This document shows positions 50,298 to 63,922 of a stretch of DNA of 64,000 nt, piece after piece (position 1 is the stretch's first letter; each line of letters opens with the position of its first letter). Below the pieces are notes generated by a model. That model searched no databases. It worked only from the letters and a program-made list of their open reading frames with translations, and was not told the DNA's origin. Origin of the DNA: Numida meleagris (taxonomy: Eukaryota > Chordata > Aves > Galliformes > Numididae); the NCBI RefSeq assembly GCF_002078875.1, contig NC_034413.1:61000453-61064452 (forward strand). Reading direction: 5' to 3'. Position numbers and translations under genes: made by a program.

Positions 50298-51098
50298 GGA
50301 GCACTCCCTCTTACCCTTCGGAATACGATTTCTAAGGAGGAAGAAATTCCCTGCGGAGTTTATTATGTGCAGACGGGAAGCGTGCCTCCTAGGGAACCGC
50401 AGTGGGGGTAGTTTTCCCCTCGGTGATTTCTTCCTTACCTCTCCACCACTTCTTTATTCATTCTGTAATCTCCCTCCCCTCCGCTCTGCAATAAGTGAAG
50501 CCACACAATGGAACATGCAGGTAACTCTGGCTTCAGCCTCTCACAGCTACACAGCATCTCTCCTTTCCTATATAAACGATCAGTGTGTGGCCTGGGTTTC
50601 ATTTGCAACTGTAAATGAAACAGGCCTACAACTGTGTTCATAATCCTCCTTAATTGAATTTCTGTGACAAAACCCAGACAAAATTATTGCCCTCAAGTTA
50701 ACAGTTTGCGCAAAGTAGCCAAGGGTTCCTGGGAAGCTTTAAAACAAATGCAGGACAAAACTGGAGACCACATAGCAGTTATTTGGTGTTGGTACCGCTT
50801 GTTTGAATGAGGGGAGGTTTAAATGAAAGAACAAGGTCACTTTTATATGAGGATAGCCTAGGAATCCAACAAAAGCTAAAAAGGTGAGAATTAAATAAGC
50901 AGCGGAAGAACTTAGGTGCAAACCAGCCAACACCGCTCACACAACAGCTACTGGAAGGTGCTGTCAGGCTGCTGGGGCTTTGGAAAGGGGAGCACCATTC
51001 CCACCTTGGCTAATGGAGAGATTTCCACTGATCCAGTAGGATCTAAAGCAATCATTTGGTTTGCATTGAGGCTCACACCCCACTGGAAGAGTTCTCTC

Positions 51099-51127
51099 CT
51101 TTAAAGCCATCCGCTTTAAAGCCATTC
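51099..51127. repeat. 15-bp tandem duplication
   Basis: CTTTAAAGCCATCCG is followed directly by CTTTAAAGCCATTC. The unit contains the palindrome CTTTAAAG. Confidence 0.8.
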
Positions 51128-52280
51128 ATCGCTTCCTTCAACTCAATCATAGGTTACATGGTGAATATACAGAGCATTAATAATGATGTCAGCCTGCTGG
51201 TAAAATGCCTATACTTATTTTTAAAATGTGAGAAGCACCGCTAAATGGAAGCAGGGATGCAAAAAGGGCACTGCCCTGAAGGGCGCTCCCACTGCTTGCA
51301 CAAGACGAGAATTAAAGCCGATCGTATTACTGAAAATCAGTGTTTGTTTTTCTTTCAGATGATGCAGATGTTTTTTAGAAGGATTGGGCAAAGCTTGCGT
51401 GAATGGAGATGCCTGTTCGTAAGAGCTTATTTTGCGTCATATACCGTGTACTTGGACATACACCCTTTTTTACCCCGAAGTACCATGGTTTAGTCATCAC
51501 TGAAGTAAACTGGCCAAGTTTACTTTACAAGGACCAAAGCAGAATCTTCATGCCTCAGTTCACACAGATCTGATGGAAGCAGGGAAAACCACGTCATCCC
51601 CAGGCAGTGCCTGCCCAGGTTACACCCCACATGCTCTCAAAAGTTAATATCCTCTGCAATTTAAGCAGAAGGCAAGGCTACGAGGGAACAGAGAATGCTG
51701 AGGTAATGGAGAGAGAAATCCCATCATTTCTCAGCATGGGTCCATGTCCTGTGTCCCCAGTGCTCCCAAGGCAGGGTCAATGGAAATGTAGGGGTAGGTG
51801 AGGCTGGAGGGGCCTCACACAAAATTCTCTCCAATTTAATTACTAAGGATGGAGGTAAAGGTCCTTAGAGGTAATTAAATGAGCAATACCATTCAGAGAA
51901 AGGCAGGCAGAGACCAGACCTCATTTCCACAGACCTCCATGCAGCTGCAGGACAGCTTGCCCCATCCCCACTCTTGCTCCCAATGCAAAGCTGCCACCAC
52001 GAGGTGCCCCTTGGGAGCCCCCAGGAGAGGTTTCCAACAGCAGCAGGGCAGCACCCAGGCCCTACTGCCTTCCTCAGCACCTCTGCTGCTCCATGCATTT
52101 CGGCAACCTCATTAACACCTGCCTTTGGGACAGTTTTCACTAGTTCTTGGGCCCTGTGCCACTTTAAGCAACTTTTTAAGAGCACCTCTACATAGCATGC
52201 AAGCTCTGGTTTTCCTCAGGCCACAAGCAAACTGCTCTGAGCAGCACCAGGGCAAAGCAAGACCAAAATAAGCAGATGTG

Positions 52281-52296
52281 TACACACACACACACA
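52281..52296. repeat. Short (AC)n microsatellite
   Basis: TACACACACACACACA follows GCAGATGTG, about seven AC units. Confidence 0.85.
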
Positions 52297-55030
52297 GCCC
52301 CCGTGTATGCACAGAAAAAGGCACGAGGGGATAAATTCATCGCAGTGCTTGCCACCAGTGGAAAAGGAAAGAAAAGGCAACATTTCTGAGGGTGATGAAA
52401 CATTTCAAGAAAAAGCAATATATTTTTATGTACTTGTAAAATCCATTGGCAATGACTTTTCTGGTTAATTGGTTTCATCTTATTAAACTAAAACCTATTT
52501 GTAAAATCCAGATATATTCAAGCAGAAGCTCAATTCCTGCACCAAAAACCAATACAGCCTTTCGAGGAAGAAAATTAAGCAATGCAAACCAGTTTCCATT
52601 ACTCTGAAAGCACAGCACTTGCTGTGCATAAGAGAAATGAAATGGAGTGCTTGACTTTTCTGAAAATGCACTTTGGAAAAATCACAGTACTCATTCCCCT
52701 CAAAACTGCAGCCCTCTTCTTCCCCAGCTCTGTGAAAACTGATAAAAGTTTAGGCCTAATTATGCTGTGATTTATAAATCAGCCTTCTGCTATCTCTCCC
52801 TGCACTTGTCACGTTCAATTTCTTCCCCCTTATTAGACCACTCTCCTCCTCGTTAAATAGTCCCTCTGTCTAACTTGCCAAAGAACTGCCAATGGGCCCC
52901 TCATTTTACAGAAGAATAGACCCTGCTTTTCCAACAGGAATGCGCCTCTAATGTACCATGGACACAGCACAGTGAAGCATGGTAATTTGCCTGTGTTAAT
53001 GATGCTACTGCACAATGATCAGGAAAACAAAAATCTTTAATAGCTAAATGACACCCCATCCTCTGCAGCCTGTTGAATTCAAAACCACTGGAAATGAAAC
53101 TCGATGTCCTCTAAGAGACAAGCTCAAAGTGCCTGCAATTTTTTTTTTTTTCCTCCTCTCCCTTCCCCTCCAAATTCCTGATCTGCGTGGAATCACTACA
53201 ATGAATGGTTTGGTGCCAGGAGCAGGACATAAAAAAAAAAACACCAAGGATTCTGAAATGTTTTAGCAGTTTAAAAGCAAAGGATATTAGGAGGAAAAAA
53301 AAAATGACCACATACATATATATTTTTGGATATACTATACTACTATACACGTGCGTTACTCTCACCGCCCAGTTATTCTGCTCTGCAGGAGGGATTTGTT
53401 CAAAATACTACTCTTTCTGAAAAGGGGAAGTTGTTGTGGGAAGGACAGCAGGGCAGTCTGCATGTGCCATCGCTTAATCCAGCAAAGCACTGAGTTCTTG
53501 AGTGCCAAATCAATCCTGAAAAAAGCTTTCATCCCCAGTCCACATCAGAAGCTCTCCAATTCTTACAGTTGGGTTCTCCAGGCTGCCTAGGTAGGCAAAA
53601 CACTGATTGCTTTGGCCAGCCAAGGCCTGGTTGCTCCAAGAAGTCAGTCTTCAAACACAGTACGTTAAGCTACACAAAGGGAGAAACTCTGCTCTCATGT
53701 TTGGCCAAACACGGCGGGCAGAACTGCACTGACTTTGATGACATTGTTTGGTGTGCACCAGAAGGAACCAGGTATCATAAGCAATCACATGGTGCACATT
53801 TGGTAATCTTCTGGCACTGCTGAGAGTTTGGGGAATAGCCTTACACATAGGTTTATGGAAAAGGATGGACCAATATAGTTCACAATATAGCTCATGTTAA
53901 CCAACGCCAGGCTCCTGTGGCAGTTTCCAAGGGCTTCTATGACAGCTTCCAGTTGGCCAGTGGCAGTTTTGTAGATTTTGTAGCTGTGCGATTGGCATGC
54001 TTCACACTTTTCTTGTCCAAAACTTCTCCTTCTGGTACAGCTGCTCAGAACAGGAGTGGGACTTGAGTTCAGCAGGCTGCATCAAGGCAGAATTGCTGAG
54101 AAATGAGAACCAAGCCATTTTGTTGCCACATTTATCCATGAATTCTTCAATTCATGATGTCCCATGCTTAACAAAACCTGAGACAAGTCTCTTACTGCAA
54201 TTAAGTGATTGCTTCCGCTTCAGAGCGTACGGTGGTCTTTTTTTACGATTATTCACCTTAGAGTTCATCAGTTGATTGCCTCATTGTCTTATGAAATTAA
54301 ATGCTTATCACAGGAAAAGTTTAGCAACTTGTATTGAAAATAAGCACCCAAAGACTCTCTGAGTACCTGTTTATTCAATCTAGAGTAGCACTCAACGAAG
54401 TACTAAAATCTTTGAGACAGTGCCACACACTGCATGTTAAAAATTCCCCCAATTCTTGTATCCTAAAGCCTTTCTTTACTAGTGCACCTGCTTCAATTAG
54501 AAATTGAAGATACACGTTCCAATGGCCGACTCAACATTTCCTTTGCAGTAAACATGGCTACAGCGCTGGCAACAGAGCTTTGGGAAGGACACGAGCAATC
54601 AGCATTTGATTTCCCTTAAGGGCCAAATGATTTATTGTAATTTTAAGCATTTTCTGGATGAATAATTTTGATACCTTTCATCTTCAGTTCTTGTGGATCT
54701 TGCCAAGCCAAGACTACAACACTGAGCAGCTATTTATCGGCAAAGCCAAGGGTGACTCTCCAGAGTCTGAGGTTTGAGATCTGTCCAGGCAATCTCTCTC
54801 TGAAGTCAAGGGAGCCAAGGACAAACTCCAAGCTGTGACCCAGCACAGGTGCTTCTCTGGCAGGGCATTGCTCAAGGCTTCTTGACAATCTGAAAAAGGC
54901 ATTCTGTCTTCCAGAGGCTGAGAGCAAAATAAGCCTCCTACCTTGGGACAACATTCAGGACAGCAGCAGAACAGACAGAGATGCTCTGCTGGGTACGGCC
55001 CTTCTTAAATGGGCCAGTGTACGAGAGCTC

Positions 55031-55044
55031 CTGAGAGCTCTCAG
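55031..55044. other. 14-bp perfect palindrome
   Basis: CTGAGAGCTCTCAG is its own reverse complement. A further GAGAGCTC copy lies just upstream. Confidence 0.9.
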
Positions 55045-57794
55045 TACTGGTAACAAGGAGCCATCCCCCTCATCCTGCCAGTGCAGGGTAGCAGAAACAC
55101 TGGAAGCAAAGACAGAGGGAGGTCACAGAGTAGGTACACTGGCCACAGCCAGCTTTCACTGTGCCCAGGCAGATTCCTGTGCTTCAAAGCCCTGAACCAT
55201 TCAGGGATGACATCAAGAGTGGCTTGCTGCCATGGCTACATCTTCCTCTGCCACTGACTACAGCAGTGCCACAAAGAGAAGGCCAGAAAGACTGGAGGAT
55301 CTGGCATAACACAGAGTTTCATCTCCTGGGGTCTCTCTTGATACCAAACTCTTAGTGTAAACACTATTGCTTATGCACAGAGTTGCTAACACCACTCAGC
55401 CCAGTGGGGTTGGTTCAAGGTCCTTGTCTTAACCAACTTAAGTCACATGAATGATTTCCCCTCCAGCTTTTGCAAGATGAGTGCACAGGTGCCATCATTA
55501 CATTCATTAATTCTAAAACAGTGGTATTTCTTTCTCTTGCTACTTGCCAGGCAAACCACAGTTCCTCTCACTTTGTTTTGTTATTCACTCTCCTTTTAGC
55601 ATGAGTTTTCCTTGGGCTTTCTCTTTTGATCTACTTGAGAAAAATGGCCTCCTCTATTGATTAAATTACAAATTCCAATGGCTGGTGATTGAGTTATATG
55701 ATAACACCTGTCGAAAGCCATTGACTACAATTGAAATAAAAGGAAAAATTAGCACACTCTTTTATTACAAATGGTTTGGATGTTGAGTAGCTGACTGAAT
55801 TAAATGGAGATTGAGCAGATCTGAGAGAACTGATTAGGAAAAACAATGCAGGATTCAGGGAAGTGCTACCAAAATGAACAGCTCACTAATTCACCTAAAG
55901 AATAGATGGAAACGGCTGAGGAAGAAAATGAAACCACATCTTTTTCAATCATCCAGGAATTCAAGCCCGGAATTGCACAAAAGCTTCCCCCTGTGGTAAG
56001 ACCTGCCAGATACCCAACTCTGACACCAGCTGACCGAAGGCCAACAAGTACATGATTGGGGCAGCAGCCCCTCTGTTTTAATCATTCAGTTTCTTGTAGA
56101 CCTTTTTAATTAGTGCTATCACAAGCAAAATAAGGTCCTTGGCCTTTGTTCAGTGCCTGGGAACCAACTCCATGCCAGCTTTTGGTAATGTATCATTGCA
56201 TTTTATTCACTGCTCATCTACTCTAATGAGGTCTTTTTATTTTTGTCTGCTTGTGGCATTTCTAGCAATACTGACAGATGTCTTGGGCTTTCTTCCTGCA
56301 GATTAAACAACCATTATAGCAGCTCTTAAACAAGACATTAACCTGATAAAGCGAAGTGTCTAAAATGACACTCCCTATTTTAGAATCATATCATCTTCTA
56401 TTCACTTCCTCACAACTCACTGCAAGGTAGAGTCTAGCAAAGTCTAACAAAGATCTAGAAAGAGTGTGAACACAGCAGTTAAAGAAAAGTTGCAAACATT
56501 ATATTATATACTTACAGCCTCTGCATTACTGAAGTGTCATATCTGAAGTCAAGCACCAGGGAAAATCCTTAGTAACCTGTGGAAACATCAGGAAAAAAGT
56601 CATGAGTGGTTATTCCTAACTATACCTTCTATCTGATAGAGAAGGTAATTTAAGATCAAAATTTGACATTATTTTGGAAACAAAGTGTAATGAACATATT
56701 ATTTAACCATAAAGTAGTGTAAAAACTGTTCTTAACGCTCATCTGAAGTCTGCTTCAAAACTTGCTTCATCTGCAATTCTTTGTCTTCACATTTCCTTTC
56801 TGCAAAAATCCGAGCCCACAGATTTACTAGCAGCAAATGTTTGTAGAAACAATAAATATTTTAACACACTCATTCTAACTTAACAAATTGTGAAACCTTG
56901 CCTGCGCACTCCTGACCGCTTCATTGTCATGGGAGAGACAAGGAATTGCTCTCATCCCAGCTTCCAAGCAAGAAATTTAGACCAGTGAGAAAGGCAGGCT
57001 GTGACCATGCACCCTCTTCCCCACTGCAGTGCTCTGCTTGGGGAAACGACCACCTGCACCAGCCATCTCCTTACCCCATCACTCTGCCTGAGTTTACTAC
57101 ATACTCCATTCTGTCAGCAGAACTGCTCCCCAGAGAAGTCAGGCACGGATCAGTAAAACCCTATTTAAACTATACAAGACAACCCAGGTGCTGCAGCCAG
57201 CTGAAGCCCACACCATTTGCTGTGGGTCCCACAGCAAGCCCCACGGGGCAGTCAGCTAGCATGCCAGCTGTGAGCAATAGCCCTGCTCTTTAACACCCTA
57301 GCAAAGCACCAAATTAACACATCTGCCTAAGACACATTGTAAAGGCTATTTTTTTTTATTTTCACCCACCTGTCCCATCCAATACCCTCAATTCCACCCT
57401 AATAAGTTCTCTTTTTGCTCTTGCAGCACCCAAAGCTTACCCTGTGGCTGAGCTCTTGGTGCTAAGCTGCGTGCAGCCCTTGGACGTGGCTGTCTCTGCT
57501 CCCTGGAACTTCCAGGCAAGAGATCAAGGAGCTGAACGTGTAGGCAGGGAAAAGACGGAGACAGCAAAAATCAGAGGACGCTTCTGCACAATGGTTTGTG
57601 AGCACAAATCCCACTCAGCCAGTAAGAAATGATTCACTGCGAACAGACTCTGACCCCGTTACCTATTACGCTCGACAGCCGATCTCACTGAAATCATTTA
57701 TCTCGTTATTTACATGGCTTCCATCAGAGCAATGTCTGAGCATTCACAAACCAGATGGATTTATCCGCACCGCGCTCCTGAGAAGGAGCGCATG

Positions 57795-57845
57795 CTGTTA
57801 GCTCTACTGCACAGACAAGGAATGGAGGCACTGAAAAGGGTTTTC
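57795..57845 (-). repeat. Possible MIR-like fragment
   Basis: GCACAGACAAGGAATGGAGG then CACTGAAAAGG resembles the antisense MIR core. It is short and diverged. Confidence 0.25.
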
Positions 57846-58012
57846 CTGGGGAAACCGCAACGTGATCTGCCAGAACCCTGCATCATGCTATGGGGCTCCT
57901 TGGGTTAAGGTGCTATACTCAGGGACAGGCCAAGGGCAGGCCCATCACCACTCCACTAAAGCTCATCAGAGCAGTGGGTTCTAACTAGCATGAGCCTTGC
58001 AGATAGGAAAAA

Positions 58013-58037
58013 GGAAGAAGAAAAAGAAAAGAAAAAG
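58013..58037. repeat. Purine-rich tract
   Basis: An AAGGAAGAAGAAAAAGAAAA-type purine strand about 25 bases long. Low complexity only. Confidence 0.7.
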
Positions 58038-59159
58038 CCACAAAAATTGTAGCATCATCTGAAAAATGCAAACTGCAGTAACAGAGGAACCTGTCACCCA
58101 GTTCACTGGGAAGGCTGCAGCAGTTGTTTTCTACACTAAGCCTCATTTATCACCTTTTCCTAATTGAGAAAATGCTCCCACAGCACCTTCCTGCAGTGTT
58201 TTAGGACTGCGACACAGGTATGCACCCTCAGATTTCCTTCCCTCTCCTACCAGTTTTCCCCTGGGGAAGCAACCCCAGGAGATGGCTGAGGATGGGAAAG
58301 TTCCCATAGCTTCCGCCAGGGCTGAACCCTGAAGGTGGGAAACCCATGGGACACCTTGGGATGACAGATCACCTCGCAAAAGGACTCAGCCTTTATTACC
58401 GGTTTCCTCTTGCTCTTTAAAATGACAGCAGTGGAAATGCTTTCAGAGGTAGCTCAGGTGGCAGTTCAGAGACCATAATATCAGGTTGCAGGAAAATAAG
58501 ATGCATCTGTGAGCTCAGACCTCTGGGACCTGTGGTCTCTTCTAAAAAGCAAACCGCCGGACAGCAGCAACTCTTGAGTTTGGTCACCCGCAGGATTTCC
58601 GGTCTGCAAACCACAAAACTCTGCACATAACAGCTTCCTTCTGGCCAGAGAAGAGAGGGTTCCCTAAACTCACCCTTTGATCTGCAAGAAACTGAGCATT
58701 CTCCTCAAATTACTTGTCAGGTTACCTCTCAAGTTACAGCATGAAGCCATTCCTATCTCTCCATTAAAGCAGCAGATAGACAGATGGGATCGTCTTCATC
58801 TTTCAGCACTCTGGAAGTTCCTCCCGCATTACTTTTAATGGAGTGCTCACAGCTCCTGCTCAGGTGAAAAGAATCAGACTTGCCAACTGCACTCAGTCAA
58901 AACCAGGGGAACCTCAGTTCTAGAAGTCCCTCTGCAGTGCTGACATTGAGAAGAAGTAGGATAATAGAAGGAGAACAAGATAAGACCCTGCAGAGGCAGA
59001 GAGCAAAGCGCTCGCTGCCCTTCCCTACAAACCTTCAAGCAATAGACTGGGGCCACCCCAGGAGCTGCATCTCTTCACTCCAGTAGCGGTTCAAGTCTAA
59101 GGCAGGGAGTTGTTATGGCTCTTTTGTAAATTAAAAAAAAACACTACGCGGCGGATGGA

Positions 59160-59235
59160 TGAAACACCTTACCCAAGGTCCCTTGGGACGTGCACATCTG
59201 CAACTGATCCCACACTGCCCGAAACCCAGCCTGCT
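59160..59235 (-). repeat. Possible MIR-like fragment
   Basis: ACACCTTACCCAAGGTCCCT and later CAACTGATCCCACACTGCC recall the antisense MIR 'acttgcccaaggtcac...' segment. Weak similarity. Confidence 0.25.
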
Positions 59236-62200
59236 GCCCTTCCCTCCAGCCCATCCTAATTCTCTGAATTTCATGATGATTCAAAATTCTATTTTAAACC
59301 CCTACAGCTATGGGTGTGTGCAAGGAATTAAGGCTGAGCCAAGAAAATTTGAATTTAGCAGCTCGTGTTGGGATTTTCCTTATGTTCTTAGTAATAGTGA
59401 AAAACGGAGCTGCAAGGGTTTAACTTGAAATGGGAAAAAAAAAAAAAGCTGTTGGGTGTCATTTGGGTAGCGATATAAACCACCCCAAAGGTAGAGCAGC
59501 AATGCCTATGTTTTCTGCTTTCCAAGGAACCTGTTTCCTGAATGCTCCAGCGGCAGTCACCAGCCTGGCACAGCTCTCCCAAGCTTGCTGCTTGCTTACA
59601 AGCAAGGGCTGCTATGGAGCAGGAAGAAATGGGCTCAGAAGAGCAGCTGCTGACGTCTCCTGCTGCCTCCCATCGTAAGGGAAGTGGCCAGGCACAACTG
59701 CCTGTGGAGATGAGGGCAGCCAGGAGAGCCAACAGAGCTCGAGGACCACAGCCGTGGTTTACTGGTCAAACTGTGCTAAGCTCTTTAGGTAAGCTTTATT
59801 ATTACAGATGGTATTGCTTGCCCTAGATCTAGTGACCAAAATGGGGTTACTCTCTGTAATCCTGCAGAGGCTGCTTACGAATCAGGGAATGCTTCACCTC
59901 CAGACACATGGCACCAACAGATAACAACGTAAATGGTGCAGCGTTTTACCATCAATAGGTATTTGTTTGGCTCAGGATACACAAAAATAGGGTAAGGAAC
60001 TCTGGCCCTGAGTTAGAGGAGCCTTAGTCTTGGGGCAGCCGGATCATGCTGCCCTCTACAGCACTGTGCATGTAGTTCATACATCACAGCAGCGTGTAGG
60101 CTGGAGCTGCAAAGGTGGCAGTGAGCCACACTGTTCCTGCCCCTCTGAGCTGCAGGAGGAGCAGTTCTCTTGCAGAGCTGCATGTGCAGCATTTGTCCCC
60201 AAAGCCCCAGTGCTCCATCACCAAGCATTCAGCATCCACCTCACAGAGCCACACGGCAGGAAGGAAGAAGAAAAGGGCAGCGATGAGCACGCTCTGCCCC
60301 ATCCCACCCCACTGCACTGGGCCAGCAGCTCACATGGGGAGCGGCACGCTGTGGTCTGCCCAGAAGGACATAAAGCAGCAGGGATGCAGGAGAATGGTCC
60401 TCATCCCTTAGTGCTGCCCCGTATCCTGCAGGCACCTGGCACCTCCCAGCCCTGCCGAAGTCACCGAGCCTTGTGGGGAACAGCAGCAGGACATAAAATC
60501 TGCCTCCATCCGAGGCTTTCCACGTTTCTCAGGCATCCGAGGGATGTCCTTTATAAAACATGAGATAAGTGCAGGCTTGTTTCGCAGGCCGCATATCTGT
60601 GCGGTTCCTTAGATACCAGCGAAAGCCTAAAGGCAGGTTTTGGCATCTGGTCCCTTCTCATACACTCCTTCAGAAAGTTAGTGCTGACTTTGACACTGAC
60701 ATGATGAGAAACGGGGAGGATCGGTGCCGTTCTGGGGAAGGCGCCAAGCCCTCCGTTAGCACCCCCACCCCGCTCAGAGCAAAACAAAGCAAAAAACAAC
60801 AAAAAACAGCCCTCCTGTTTGCTACTGATTAGGCAGCCGAATTAAAACTGATGAAGTGATTGGATGGGATCCAAAGCTGTTTATCTGCACATAAATCACA
60901 GACATGCTTTACCCAGCCAGCATGGATTTACCGAGCTAGGGGAAAGACCTCTTATTCAGAATGCTGATTATTACAGCAATTAAAATATCAATGAAGCAAA
61001 CATTTAGGGAGGAAGCTGCTAAGGGGCTCCTGGAGAAACAACTCCATCAAATATGAATTCATACAAACTTCTGATTAAAAATAAAATAAAATTAAAGAAG
61101 TTAGTTTGCTTCTTCTTGCTAAGTATATGGCATTAGAAAAATCAAGTTCTAAAGGGAAAGAGGTGCACATTAGCTAGCTGGACACGCTGAAGGAGATTAC
61201 AAAGGAAGGCTGATACATATTTTATGATCGCAAGGGAATAAAAAAAATTTAAGAGGGATGTACTGTCAAACCAGACACAGTGTTAATAGCCAAAGTATAT
61301 GGCATTAAGAGCCGCTCTTCCCACAGCTATTAATGTAAACTGAAAATTGTGAGCAGGCTGCAGCAAAAGAAAATAAATCACACTTTTTTTTTTCCTCCAA
61401 CATGAAAATATGTGTTAAACAAATCCCACCCCCAGTGCTCACTCTGCACCCCAGCCCCCGACAGCAGGACAAGGACTGCCATCCCAGCAAGCCACAACTT
61501 CCAGAGACGTGAGTCAAGAGACAGCGTCACACTATTAATCGTGGCTCATTTATTTACACATTTTTCCTACTTATCAGAGTGATTGGCCTGGAGATTATCT
61601 CCCCCTTTCCCTTTGAGTCCTGAGAAACTATTTAGCATGGGAAATGGCTGAGGGGGGCAAAGAGGGGAGAGCGCCGTGTAGCCAAGTTACACATCCCAGC
61701 TGGAATTCGGGATGATGTCTTGCAGCTCCGACTCCTCCAGCCAAGTTTCATACAGGAAGCACGAGCACGCCAAGGGCGCAGTGAAACACACCGGAGCCAA
61801 TAAAGAGCACTTGACTCCATTAACACGCTTACGCTATGGGTCCCATCATGAAACCCTCCGTCACCTTGCGACGTGTTTGCTCATGAGGTAGCCAGCGCCT
61901 TGCATGAGGAGAAGGTTCAGCAGCCAAGAGGATCCTGCACCGTGCACAGAGCACACAGGCAGGATTTGCCAGCGCAGAGCCCTTTCAGAAGAGGCAAATG
62001 CTGCTCATACATAAGGCTCAGATGGAAACAGTGGTCCTGGTGTCACCAGCAACATGAAGGGCAAACTGCTGGGCTTGGAGGGGCAGCAGAGCATCCCCAT
62101 CCCTTATGGGTGTGTTTTCACCCACACACAACAATCTGTTCCAGCTGTGCTGCAGGACAGGAATTTGTCACCAAGCACACATCCAAAGGGGATGGCTCCA

Positions 62201-62522
62201 AGACTCTGTTTTTGCCTTCAGTGTTGTATTACTTATCTTTTTTCCCCAGTAACCCACGACAAGGCTCTCCTCAGCACACCTCGTGCTCCAGTGCCCCCGT
62301 GGCCTCACTGTACCAAGAAAGCAGTTTCGTGTTTAATAAATCCTCTTACATGATTAGGAAAAAGTTTCTAAAGTTCTCAGTTTAAAATTTTGTAATCCGT
62401 GCATTACAGCTCTGATGGTTACTTTAATGAGTTATTAGTAGCAAGAATGGTTTCACCCAGCTCAGAAATACCTCTGCTTCTGTTCTGGAGCAAAAGATAA
62501 CTTCTGAGAACAGACAAATTAT

Positions 62523-62608
62523 TTGACAAATTTGTCAACTACTCTGGAGCCCTCAAGATGAAAGGTTTTATATAAATGTTGTATTTTTTTTATGTATTTA
62601 TATAAAAC
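62523..62608. other. 16-bp perfect palindrome next to a 13-bp inverted repeat
   Basis: TTGACAAATTTGTCAA (62523-62538) is a perfect palindrome holding two inverted TGACA half-sites. Twenty-six bases on, GTTTTATATAAAT (62565-62577) pairs perfectly with ATTTATATAAAAC (62596-62608) across an 18-base T-rich spacer. Confidence 0.85.
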
Positions 62609-63499
62609 ACTTTTACTGGACTGCTGATAAAAGCCTGAGCTACAAAGGAACTCTTTCCCCCAGCTGAGAAAAGGCAAGCTGCTAGACAAATCGGCTCAAT
62701 CTCTGCCTTTCAAACAATATAAAGCAGTATAACTTTCAGGAGCAACACCTCATCTGATTTTTTTCCAGACTGCCTATCAGGAATCAAGCAGTAAGTAAAC
62801 ATTTGAAAAGTGTTCCTTGGAGAGCAAAGGTTTAGATTTGAGTCACAGTATCCATTGAAAAGAAAAATTGCTTCTGTGCATTGGGACAGTGCCTTCCCTT
62901 CTGAAAACTTTATAAAAAGAATAAACGGAGATAATCTTTTTACAAGGTATAGCCCATATGGAAATTCATTATTGCTTCCCTTTAAAAAAGTCAAGATAGC
63001 TCAGAAAGTGAGAATGGGGCCACTATTTAAAGAAAAAAAAAAAAGGCAGATTTCCTTATTACCATATCCAGTGAAATTATAATTAAGAAACCTTATCATG
63101 ATCTAAAACAAAGCTTTTGTTGATGAGAACATGAGATAAACAAACGAGAGAAAGGCACAGAAAAACCCTAAATTACTAAGTGCATTAAATGCAGAAACAG
63201 GAGTATACATACCCAGAGACTGTTAAAAAATGCTTGCTAGAGCAACCCCAACACTACTGCTCCCTGCAGCCAGCATTTGTGTCATTAGCCCTGATCAGGC
63301 CTTACTCTGGTGGCACAGCTGAAAGGAATCTTTGCTCCTGCTTCACAACAGCAAAGCCAGACCTCCAGTGAAGGTGAGAAATTGGGAAGGGTTTACAGCA
63401 GGTCAGCAGCACAGCTAGGTGATGGGAAAACTCCAACCTATGGGCTGCTCCTTCCTAGGAGCTACTGCCCATTGCTTGCCATTTTCCTGATGAATCTTA

Positions 63500-63654
63500 G
63501 AATCATAGAACCGTTCAATCTGGAAGGGACCTTTAAAGGCCATTTGGTCCAACCCCCCTGCAATGAGCAGGGACACCTACAGCTCCATCAGGTGCTCACA
63601 GCGCCATCCAGCCTGACCTTGAATGTCACCGGGAACAGAGCATCCACCACTTCT
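63500..63654 (-). mobile_element. CR1: Older CR1 fragment, part 1 (interrupted host element)
   Basis: Starts GAATCATAGAACCGTTCAAT and continues CATTTGGTCCAACCCCCCTG, CAGGTGCTCACAGCGCC and AGCATCCACCACTTCT, then is broken by a second CR1 tail. The sequence that should follow reappears at about 63923, so this element was split by a later insertion. Confidence 0.85.
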
Positions 63655-63922
63655 CATAGAATCATAGAATAATAGAATTGCTCAGGTTGGAAAAGACCTT
63701 CAAGATCATGAAGTCCAACCACAACCCAACCATACTACCCTAACTCTAATAACCCACCGCTAAATCATATCCCCAAGCACCACATCCAAACAGTTTTTAA
63801 ACACATTCAGGGATGGTGACTCAACCACCTCCCTGGGGAGCCTGTTCCAGCGCCTAACAACCCTTTCTGTAAAGAAGTTTTTCCTGATATCCAACCTAAA
63901 CCTCCACTTGCGCAACAACTGC
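63655..63922 (-). mobile_element. CR1: Younger CR1 inserted into an older CR1
   Basis: A fresh tail CATAGAATCATAGAATAATA with GGTTGGAAAAGACCTTCAAG and ATCATGAAGTCCAACCAC begins inside the older element. It runs through GGGATGGTGACTCAACCACC and GAAGTTTTTCCTGATATCC to CCACTTGCGCAAC. It is better preserved than its host. The exact right junction is uncertain by several bases. Confidence 0.87.

Larger units (their letters stand above)
48947..63499. other. Gene-free stretch with minor repeats and palindromes
   Basis: Only short or unrecognisable open frames are present. The longest is a 177-codon plus-strand frame at 60030-60563 in a GC-richer patch that also has open frames on the other strand, a typical compositional effect. 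Short AC, ATAA and purine tracts, weak MIR-like fragments and the palindromes listed separately are the only other features. Confidence 0.5.

Noticed and set aside
60030..60563. 177-codon plus-strand ORF
   Set aside because: Lies in a GC-richer patch where several frames on both strands are open; Ser/His/Pro-rich product with no domain.
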